A DNA stretch of 5,045 bases, taken from positions 1 to 5,045 of the forward strand of contig DAOWJX010000289.1 in the NCBI GenBank assembly GCA_030640155.1, read 5' to 3'. The notes under the pieces were generated by a model. It did not search any database and was not told the DNA's origin. It worked only from the letters and a program-made list of their open reading frames with translations. A program made the position numbers and the translations under genes. The stretch is from Candidatus Aegiribacteria sp. Its GTDB lineage: Bacteria; Fermentibacterota; Fermentibacteria; Fermentibacterales; JCC-6. This document shows positions 1 through 4,277 of the stretch, piece by piece. Within the stretch, counting starts at the first letter, position 1, and every line of letters starts with the position of its first letter.

Positions 1-2192
1 AGATACCATTCGATAGTCTGACCAATTGCATCAGAGCAGGAGAGTATTCTATTTCCACTCTGCCAGACAATCCGGTGACAGCTTATCCCTTTCAATTCTT
101 TGACAATTGCGACAGGCTTGATATTTGACCGCAGTGCAAGCGAAACGAGTCTGCTGATAGCTTCCGATTGACTCGCTGCGCATCCCCCAGCCTTGCCCAT
201 CTGAGAGAATATCTCGACAGGTCCATCCGCGTCCATATTGATGGTTACGTAAAGGTTACCACAACCGGTCCTGATTCTCCTTGTAATACCGGATGTAACA
301 TCTCCCCTGTCTCGGGGACCGATCGGAATCGCAGGGAGTGGGACATCAATCATCTGATCTTCTGATGTGGAACTGTCCAGATTGAGAACCTGCTTATCTC
401 TACTCTTGTCACGGTATACAGTAACACCCTTGCAACCAAGTCGTCTGGATAGTTTGAATACTTCCGCAACATCCTCACGAGTAGCATCCTCAGGTAAATT
501 AACAGTTTTTGAAACAGCGTTATCAGTGTACTTCTGGAAAGCAGCCTGCATTCGGACATGGTAAGCAGGAGAAATGTCATGAGATGTACTGAATACCCTC
601 TGGACATCAATCGGAATTTCATTTATTCCCTGACATGAGCCTTTTTCTGCCACCAGGCTCATGATCTCTTCGGAAGCAAATCCCCTCTCTTTGGCTACTC
701 TTGCAAATTCGGGAACAACTTCATGCAGCTCATCGTTCTCGTCAAGAAGATTACGCCTGGTGAATGACAGCGCAAACACCGGCTCGATTCCTCCTGAACA
801 TCCAGCAAGAATACTTATGGAACCAGTAGGAGCTATTGTTGTTACAGTAGCATTTCGGATCGGAGACTGATGTTTTTCATCGTATACGCTGCCCTTGAAA
901 TTCGGAAAAGACCCTCGTTCCTCAGCCAGGTCAGTACTGGCTTTCTTGCCCTTCTCAGCAATAAAACTCATCAGATCCTCAGCGAATAGAAGAGCTTCTT
1001 CTGAATCGTAAGGCATCCCCAGTTTGAACAGAAGATCGGCAAAGCCCATTACTCCAAGTCCGATTTTTCTGTTTCCAGCAACCATTTCCGCTATTTCTGG
1101 AAGAGGATACTTATTCACTTCAATAACATCATCAAGAAACCTTACTGCATTCACAACGGTTTTCTCAAGCCTGGTCCAGTTCATTGCCCGGATTCCATCA
1201 TCTCTTTGTTCCGTCATGACAGAAACGTTCACTGAACCCAGATTGCATGCTTCGTATGGAAGAAGAGGTTGCTCACCACAGGGGTTCGTTGCCTCAATAT
1301 CGGCAATATGCGGTGTAGGATTTGCATCATTCATTCGATCGATGAAGATGATTCCAGGTTCTCCGGAATTCCACGCTGAATCTACAATTGCATTGAAGAT
1401 TTCTGTGGCTTCTCTGCTTCCGACAGTGTTACCTTCTCTGGGATTAACAAGATCGTAACTTGTCTGCCTTTCAACAGCATTCATGAATTTATCAGTAGCA
1501 GCTACGGAAAGATTGAAATTGTTCAGTTTCTTCATGTCTCGCTTGATTTTGATAAACTCATCAATATCAGGATGATCTACCCGCAAAACAGCCATATTGG
1601 CACCTCGGCGGACACCGCCCTGTTTCACTGTTTCTGTAGCCTGATCAAAAACAGTCATAAAGGATAATGGGCCGCTTGAAACACCTTTTGTAGACATCAC
1701 AGTATCGTTTGCAGGACGTACACTTGAAAATGAAAAGCCTGTTCCTCCACCGCTCTTGTGTATCAGAGCAGTGTTCTTAACTGCGGTAAAGATACTCTCC
1801 ATGCTGTCCTCTACAGGAAGGACAAAACAGGCAGATAGCTGACCAAGAGCTGTGCCAGCGTTCATAAGTGTTGGAGAATTGGGAAGAAATTCCTTTCTTG
1901 CCATCATATTATAAAATGATATTGTCCTCTGTTCGACATCATCATTGAACTTCTCTTCAGCTGCAGCAACAGTGGAAGCAACTCTCCACAGCATCTCTCC
2001 GGGTTCTTCCAGGATTTCTCCGGTTACTGATCTGTTAAGGTAACGCTTTCTAAGGACTATGATTGCGTTATCGGTAAATTCAGGTTGAATCAAATCACGA
2101 GCATGAGATGCGGTTTTCTGTTCAGCAGACGTCTCTTCTGTATCAGTTCCTGCTTCTGAAAAGAGATCCTGCTGAAGACGTAACTCGTCCAA
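1..2192 (-). CDS. nrdJ: Adenosylcobalamin-dependent (class II) ribonucleotide reductase, partial (C-terminus off the left edge)
   Basis: The product reduces ribonucleotides to deoxyribonucleotides in the cytoplasm, using a thiyl radical made from coenzyme B12 and needing neither oxygen nor a separate radical subunit. The frame is open for 730 residues and leaves the window. Visible landmarks are a redox cysteine in LSACFVL (C122), the glycine-rich KSGGGTGFSFS stretch, the NPCGE finger loop (N303, thiyl C305, E307), the second redox cysteine in YEACNLGS (C316, 11 residues after C305 as in Thermotoga NrdJ), and the substrate-loop motif APTGSIS (454-460). A TSCPD-type domain begins near residue 643 (GNLYVTINMD, then EAISRLVSLALRS); the usual Cys-rich tail would lie beyond the edge. 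No activity-cone domain or intein is seen. I chose the TTG at 2192 because AGGAGG lies 6 nt upstream. The GTG at 2198 directly touches that AGGAGG, too close for initiation, and an in-frame TGA lies at 2228-2226. The family call is very secure; the start is less so. Confidence 0.97.
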   Translation of the reverse strand, partial: MDELRLQQDLFSEAGTDTEETSAEQKTASHARDLIQPEFTDNAIIVLRKRYLNRSVTGEILEEPGEMLWRVASTVAAAEEKFNDDVEQRTISFYNMMARKEFLPNSPTLMNAGTALGQLSACFVLPVEDSMESIFTAVKNTALIHKSGGGTGFSFSSVRPANDTVMSTKGVSSGPLSFMTVFDQATETVKQGGVRRGANMAVLRVDHPDIDEFIKIKRDMKKLNNFNLSVAATDKFMNAVERQTSYDLVNPREGNTVGSREATEIFNAIVDSAWNSGEPGIIFIDRMNDANPTPHIADIEATNPCGEQPLLPYEACNLGSVNVSVMTEQRDDGIRAMNWTRLEKTVVNAVRFLDDVIEVNKYPLPEIAEMVAGNRKIGLGVMGFADLLFKLGMPYDSEEALLFAEDLMSFIAEKGKKASTDLAEERGSFPNFKGSVYDEKHQSPIRNATVTTIAPTGSISILAGCSGGIEPVFALSFTRRNLLDENDELHEVVPEFARVAKERGFASEEIMSLVAEKGSCQGINEIPIDVQRVFSTSHDISPAYHVRMQAAFQKYTDNAVSKTVNLPEDATREDVAEVFKLSRRLGCKGVTVYRDKSRDKQVLNLDSSTSEDQMIDVPLPAIPIGPRDRGDVTSGITRRIRTGCGNLYVTINMDADGPVEIFSQMGKAGGCAASQSEAISRLVSLALRSNIKPVAIVKELKGISCHRIVWQSGNRILSCSDAIGQTIEWY

Positions 2193-2198
2193 CGACAC

Positions 2199-2204
2199 CC
2201 TCCT
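2199..2204 (-). promoter_or_regulatory. Ribosome binding site AGGAGG of nrdJ
   Basis: A full AGGAGG lies on the minus strand. It is followed by six bases (GTGTCG) and then TTG at 2192-2190. This spacing favours the rare TTG over the GTG at 2198, which has zero spacing. The assignment rests on spacing alone; N-terminal sequence conservation in relatives would decide it. Confidence 0.65.
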
Positions 2205-2219
2205 GCCCCCTTGCGGGGC
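2205..2219 (-). promoter_or_regulatory. GC-only hairpin abutting the nrdJ Shine-Dalgarno
   Basis: On the minus strand GCCCC and GGGGC form a five-pair all-G/C stem around the loop GCAAG. The stem ends directly before the AGGAGG of nrdJ. Placed here it could affect ribosome access or mRNA stability. Read on the plus strand it resembles a short terminator, but only three T follow and no gene runs into it from the left on that strand. Its structure is seen in the sequence; a function is inference. Confidence 0.4.
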
Positions 2220-2240
2220 TTTCAATCACAGATATTACAA

Positions 2241-2256
2241 ATTATCATGTGATAAT
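2241..2256. promoter_or_regulatory. AT-rich palindrome ATTATCA-TG-TGATAAT, candidate operator of nrdJ
   Basis: The two 7-base arms are perfect inverted copies around a 2-base centre, 49 bp upstream of the nrdJ start. The core TTATCA-N2-TGATAA has the same 6-2-6 geometry as operators of the Crp/Fnr family, for example TTGAT-N4-ATCAA or the PrfA box, though the bases differ from those consensus sites. Its right half contains GATAAT on the minus strand, a possible -10 element, so a bound protein could block nrdJ transcription. The regulator is unknown. Confidence 0.45.
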
Positions 2257-2313
2257 CATCATCTATAAGACCGAATCGAAGTCCTCAATAAAACAAGGAC
2301 GTAATAATTTCCT

Positions 2314-2338
2314 GTCAAAGGATTGTTTTGACGTCAAA
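2314..2338. promoter_or_regulatory. TTTGACGTCAAA palindrome with a third half-site
   Basis: A perfect 12-bp palindrome, TTTGACGTCAAA, lies at 2327-2338, and another GTCAAA lies at 2314-2319, 19 bp from the identical half-site at 2333-2338. Three copies of one 6-base unit in 25 bp suggest an operator for a dimeric regulator with an additional binding position. On the minus strand the 2313-2318 unit reads TTGACA, a perfect sigma-70 -35 hexamer pointing at nrdJ, but the best -10 behind it (TTTTAT, 19 bp spacing) is poor. Confidence 0.4.
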
Positions 2339-2364
2339 CGTAGACTATCAATATTTTGTGCTTT

Positions 2365-2413
2365 TGGCAAGGGGGCACCACAACAGGTTGTGTATACATA
2401 TAACCTCTTGCCA
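2365..2413. promoter_or_regulatory. Nested dyad: 10-bp outer arms enclosing a 6-2-6 palindrome
   Basis: TGGCAAGGGG (2365-2374) and CCTCTTGCCA (2404-2413) are inverted copies with one mismatch, which would be a G-U pair in plus-strand RNA. Between them lies a perfect palindrome CACAAC-AG-GTTGTG (2379-2392), followed by the self-complementary GTATAC. If transcribed toward the sigma gene it would fold into a long stem with an inner hairpin. If promoters lie inside or downstream of it, it is better read as a double operator. No T-run follows the right arm, so it does not look like a terminator. Confidence 0.4.
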
Positions 2414-2426
2414 TTTCTCTGGTTCC
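2402..2426 (-). promoter_or_regulatory. Candidate ECF-sigma promoter facing nrdJ (GGAACC, 16 bp, GTT)
   Basis: On the minus strand GGAACC (2426-2421) is followed after 16 bases by GTT (2404-2402), in the context AGGTTATA. This resembles ECF-type promoters such as GGAAC-N16/17 of the RpoE group and GGAAT-N18-GTT of Streptomyces SigR. It points at nrdJ and would give a leader of about 200 nt. The motif is short and could occur by chance; its weight comes from lying beside a SigR-like sigma gene in a divergent promoter region. Confidence 0.3.
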
Positions 2427-2437
2427 TTCGCTAGTAT
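2408..2437 (+). promoter_or_regulatory. Candidate housekeeping promoter of the sigma operon (TTGCCA, 18 bp, TAGTAT)
   Basis: TTGCCA (2408-2413, five of six consensus bases) is followed after 18 bp by TAGTAT (2432-2437, four of six). Transcription would begin near 2444, leaving a leader of about 30 nt before the sigma gene. The -35 overlaps the right arm of the nested dyad and the candidate ECF promoter on the other strand. No GGAAC-type ECF promoter is visible on the plus strand, so classic autoregulation of the sigma gene is not supported by this window. Confidence 0.3.
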
Positions 2438-2472
2438 AGAGCAAACGGATTGCAGGATAATTCTGGAGTAAT

Positions 2473-3030
2473 ATGAAAAGTGAGCAAAAACAGATATTTG
2501 AACAGGAAATACTCAGCCATCTTGACAGACTCTACGGGTATGCGATGCATCTATGCAGGAACAGTGACGATGCCTCAGACCTCGTACAGGATACATATGT
2601 CAGTGCTCTGAGATATGAAAAGCAATACTCCTTAGGAACAAATGCGGGTGCATGGTTGTTTACAATCATGAGAAACACTTTTTTAAACAGGATGAGATCA
2701 AAAAACAGAAAACCTGTTGGATTAGCCGGTGAGTGGATTGAAGAATTATCTCGAAAAGACATTTCTGAGCTTAGAAAGCTCGGACCGGATCCGAGTGTGC
2801 AAATGCTTGACGATCTTCTGAAAGAGGATATCAGAGAAGCAATAGACAGTTTACCAAAGGAGTTCAGGGATGCGATTGTACTGTGCGATGTTCAGGGGTT
2901 TTCATACTCGGAGATTGCTTCAATTCTTGATATTCCAATCGGCACTGTAAGATCTAGAATACACAGGGGTAGAAGCATTCTACGACATCTGCTTGCGGAG
3001 TGGAAGAATATTGCGAAGGAGGGAAGATAA
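2473..3030 (+). CDS. ECF RNA polymerase sigma factor, SigR/RpoE type
   Basis: This 185-residue protein should direct RNA polymerase to a small stress regulon. Region 2 spans roughly residues 12-80 and shows the core-binding and -10 recognition features DLVQDTYVSALR (36-47) and GTNAGAWLFTIMRNTFLNRMRSKNRKP (55-81), the latter close to the GTNLKAWLYRIL pattern of Streptomyces SigR. A linker (82-118) leads to region 4 (119-175) with IDSLPKEFRDAIVLCDVQGFSYSEIA and the -35-reading helix IGTVRSRIHRGR (156-167). Length is normal for the family, and no SnoaL or other C-terminal extension is present. GGAG lies 4 nt before the ATG. The gene stops 1 bp before a ZAS anti-sigma gene, whose strong ribosome site lies inside its last codons, so the two are translationally linked. 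The family is certain; assignment to the SigR-like (ECF12-type) group is from motif resemblance. Confidence 0.96.
   Translation: MKSEQKQIFEQEILSHLDRLYGYAMHLCRNSDDASDLVQDTYVSALRYEKQYSLGTNAGAWLFTIMRNTFLNRMRSKNRKPVGLAGEWIEELSRKDISELRKLGPDPSVQMLDDLLKEDIREAIDSLPKEFRDAIVLCDVQGFSYSEIASILDIPIGTVRSRIHRGRSILRHLLAEWKNIAKEGR
3016..3022 (+). promoter_or_regulatory. Ribosome binding site AAGGAGG of the anti-sigma gene
   Basis: AAGGAGG lies in the final codons of the sigma gene, 9 nt before the ATG at 3032. It decides that start over the in-frame ATG at 2993, which would add 13 arginine-rich residues inside the sigma gene. The 3032 start also puts the first zinc-ligand cysteine at residue 3. Confidence 0.75.
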
Positions 3031-3031
3031 T

Positions 3032-3253
3032 ATGACTTGTGAGGATGCTCACTATCATATGCATGACTACATTTCCGGTGAATTAGCTCCGGAACACTAT
3101 GAACCCCTGATGAATCACCTGGAAGAATGTGGTTCATGCCGCGCGTTGTTCAACCAAACTCGACTTCTTCAGACTACAGTAAGGGCTTTTATGCAGTATG
3201 AAACCCCTCCCGAGCTTCAAACAGCTGTTTCCCGGATTCTTCTTGACGTCTGA
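3032..3253 (+). CDS. Soluble zinc-binding (ZAS) anti-sigma factor, RsrA-like
   Basis: This 73-residue protein should bind and silence the sigma factor encoded just upstream. It is little more than a ZAS (zf-HC2) domain: C3, H29, C33 and C36, the last three as the HLEECGSC motif (Hx3Cx2C). The spacing (26, 30 and 33 residues from the first cysteine) is identical to the C11/H37/C41/C44 set of Streptomyces RsrA, where oxidation releases zinc and the sigma factor. Redox control here is inferred from this match; some ZAS proteins keep these ligands without sensing redox. Helix PPELQTAVSRIL near residues 58-69 resembles the segment that normally precedes a membrane helix in larger anti-sigma factors, but the protein stops four residues later. 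The membrane helix is instead found in the next gene, in another frame. The sigma gene ends 1 bp upstream. Confidence 0.9.
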   Translation: MTCEDAHYHMHDYISGELAPEHYEPLMNHLEECGSCRALFNQTRLLQTTVRAFMQYETPPELQTAVSRILLDV

Positions 3254-3261
3254 TCATCAGA
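3249..3261 (+). repeat. 13-bp palindrome TCTGAT-C-ATCAGA at the anti-sigma stop codon
   Basis: The six-base arms are perfect inverted copies around a single C, and the anti-sigma TGA stop (3251-3253) lies in the left arm. In RNA it would form a five-pair stem with loop UCA. It lies between the ZAS gene and the +1-frame membrane gene, where a small structure might affect reinitiation. It is short enough to be chance. Confidence 0.3.
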
Positions 3262-3275
3262 GGTCTACTTCGATT

Positions 3276-3710
3276 ATGAGGGAATCAAAATATCCTGCCA
3301 TATTCGCCGCATGTGTTCTCCTTTCCGCAATACCTGTCCTGTTCAGGAAACCTGCAGCAACAATTGTCAGGCTCGATGAAATCGCAATTCTGGCTGCAGA
3401 AGTTTCAGAGAGAGACACGCTTTGGATGGGGGATAACACCTTCTTCAATTTGCAGCTGCCGGCACCAGGAACTGTTGCTTTCGGTTCACATGAATACTAC
3501 CCTTATCATCTGACAACAGTGAGAGATGCAGCTTCAGGTGATGTCATGGTTATGATAACTTCCCGGATAAGTATTCCCTTCATCAGACCTCAGGATACTT
3601 CTACTCATTCATTTAAAACTCCTTTTGATGGGAAAGTCTATGTACTTATACATGCTGGTTCAAATGGATCCTGGCCGGCAAGACTCTTTTCAGTTATTAG
3701 TAATGATTGA
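3276..3710 (+). CDS. Membrane-anchored protein of unknown function in the sigma/anti-sigma operon
   Basis: I do not recognise this 144-residue protein. A hydrophobic segment at residues 6-23 (YPAIFAACVLLSAIPVLF), preceded by R2 and K5 and followed by R24-K25, is a membrane anchor or uncleaved signal. The rest (about 120 residues) looks beta-rich and is most simply placed outside the cytoplasm, ending KVYVLIHAGSNGSWPARLFSVISND. No conserved domain or catalytic motif is obvious. The frame is open back to an ATG at 3198, inside the anti-sigma gene. I prefer the ATG at 3276, 22 bp after the anti-sigma stop, because it puts charged residues directly before the membrane segment, although its Shine-Dalgarno (AGAGG, 12 nt away) is weak. 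The gene is in the +1 frame relative to the anti-sigma gene. Joined, they would give a standard ZAS-helix-exterior-domain membrane anti-sigma factor. It may therefore be the sensor half of a divided anti-sigma factor. Confidence 0.75.
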   Translation: MRESKYPAIFAACVLLSAIPVLFRKPAATIVRLDEIAILAAEVSERDTLWMGDNTFFNLQLPAPGTVAFGSHEYYPYHLTTVRDAASGDVMVMITSRISIPFIRPQDTSTHSFKTPFDGKVYVLIHAGSNGSWPARLFSVISND

Positions 3711-3725
3711 TTCAAACAATTATGT

Positions 3726-3755
3726 ATAGGTATCCTCGGATATTATCAAGCCTAT
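3726..3755 (+). repeat. Nested inverted repeats in the gap before the lipoprotein gene
   Basis: ATAGGT (3726-3731) can pair with GCCTAT (3750-3755) with one G-U pair, and inside it TATCC-TC-GGATA (3731-3742) is a 5-2-5 inverted repeat; the two compete at base 3731. The gap between the stop at 3710 and the ATG at 3774 is 63 bp, the longest inside the right-hand operon. There is no T-run, so this is not a typical intrinsic terminator. It may be a processing or partial attenuation site, or chance. Confidence 0.25.
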
Positions 3756-3773
3756 CAGTGGAAAGACGAGGAC

Positions 3774-4277
3774 ATGAAGATTTCTGTTTTACTTACTATT
3801 GCGTTTATCCTTACTATCATATTCAACGGGTGTAATTCAGAGGAAAACAGCGCTTCTCAGGCAGAATATATAGAACCATGTGAACCAGTTACGGTGGTTT
3901 TGCCAGGTTACGTGATGGAACCTGCGGGAGACACGGTATCAGTTCCGAACAGCACTTCTGTTATGCTTTATTACTGGCTACCGCTGGAAAAGTTTGAGGC
4001 AATGGAAGTAGATCTGCTTTTCCTGGCATCAGTCGATTCAACAATTCTTGTACTGCCTGTACAGCCTGATCAGGAATCCAGAAATCATGCCCAGAGGGTT
4101 GTAAACAGCCTGGAAATTTCTCTTTCTGTTTACCTTGCGGATTCCACTCTCATGGAAATATTCGAAGGGACTGTTCTTCCTATTACTGTTCTTTATACTC
4201 CCGAAGGTGATCTTTTTACCGCCGAAGGATTCGGAGCTCCATTACGCATTCTTGAAAAACATCAGACAGGGATTTGA
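3774..4277 (+). CDS. Thioredoxin-fold lipoprotein lacking the CXXC site (TlpA/ResA-like)
   Basis: This 167-residue protein starts with a lipoprotein signal: MK, a hydrophobic run (3-17) and the lipobox-like FNGC with C20 as the lipidated cysteine. The mature part reads like the TlpA/ResA branch of thioredoxin-fold proteins. A beta strand, SVMLYYW (62-68), sits where FWATW precedes the active site; LFLASVDSTILVLPVQPD (82-99) matches the second strand and its loop. VLPITVLYTPEGDLF (134-148) matches the cis-proline strand and following turn (VPTTFLIDRDG), with P136 as the cis-proline, and GFGAPLRIL follows. At the WCxxC position it has W68 then LPLE, so neither redox cysteine is present and thiol exchange by the usual mechanism is not expected. 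A binding, chaperone-like or sensing role in the envelope is inference. The Shine-Dalgarno (GAGG, only 2 nt from ATG) is poor. The stop overlaps the start of the next gene by 1 bp. The lipoprotein call is firmer than the fold. Confidence 0.82.
   Translation: MKISVLLTIAFILTIIFNGCNSEENSASQAEYIEPCEPVTVVLPGYVMEPAGDTVSVPNSTSVMLYYWLPLEKFEAMEVDLLFLASVDSTILVLPVQPDQESRNHAQRVVNSLEISLSVYLADSTLMEIFEGTVLPITVLYTPEGDLFTAEGFGAPLRILEKHQTGI

Larger units (their letters stand above)
2193..2472. other. Divergent intergenic region between nrdJ and the ECF sigma operon
   Basis: This 280-bp gap separates two genes transcribed away from each other and must hold promoters for both. It contains no credible ORF: the plus-strand open frame that crosses it runs antisense through the nrdJ start and lacks any protein features. 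It is more AT-rich than its flanks and holds four separate dyad symmetries (listed individually). I see no cobalamin-riboswitch B12 box and no clear NrdR box (ACACWATATATWGTGT), either of which would have been a reasonable expectation ahead of a B12-dependent ribonucleotide reductase. Confidence 0.7.

Noticed and set aside
1024..1458. Plus-strand open frame of 144 codons inside nrdJ
   Set aside because: It is a shadow of the nrdJ reading frame, which here encodes the conserved NPCGE and YEACNLGS active-site motifs on the minus strand.
2205..2225. GCCCC-CTTGC-GGGGC followed by TTT as a plus-strand intrinsic terminator
   Set aside because: The stem is only five pairs, the T-run is three bases, and no plus-strand gene lies upstream of it. 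It is better read as a leader hairpin of nrdJ.
2281..2300. GTCCT...AGGAC inverted repeat
   Set aside because: Five-base arms with a ten-base loop are expected by chance in a region of this length.
2108..2434. Plus-strand open frame of 108 codons across the nrdJ start and the intergenic region
   Set aside because: It is antisense to the nrdJ N-terminus, has no ribosome site or protein-like features, and covers the promoter region with its palindromes.
2193..2472. Cobalamin riboswitch or NrdR boxes controlling nrdJ
   Set aside because: Looked for a B12 box (GCCACTG-like) and ACACWATATATWGTGT-like pairs on both strands by eye; nothing close enough was found. A covariance-model search would be decisive.
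2993..3031. Upstream ATG extending the anti-sigma protein by 13 residues
   Set aside because: It lies inside the sigma gene, lacks a ribosome site, and adds an arginine-rich stretch that breaks the match to RsrA-like N-termini. The ATG at 3032 has AAGGAGG at 9 nt.
3240..3256. Programmed +1 frameshift site at GTC-TGA-T
   Set aside because: The codon before the stop would re-pair poorly after slipping and no upstream Shine-Dalgarno-like stimulator is evident. Kept only as one possibility in the split anti-sigma finding.
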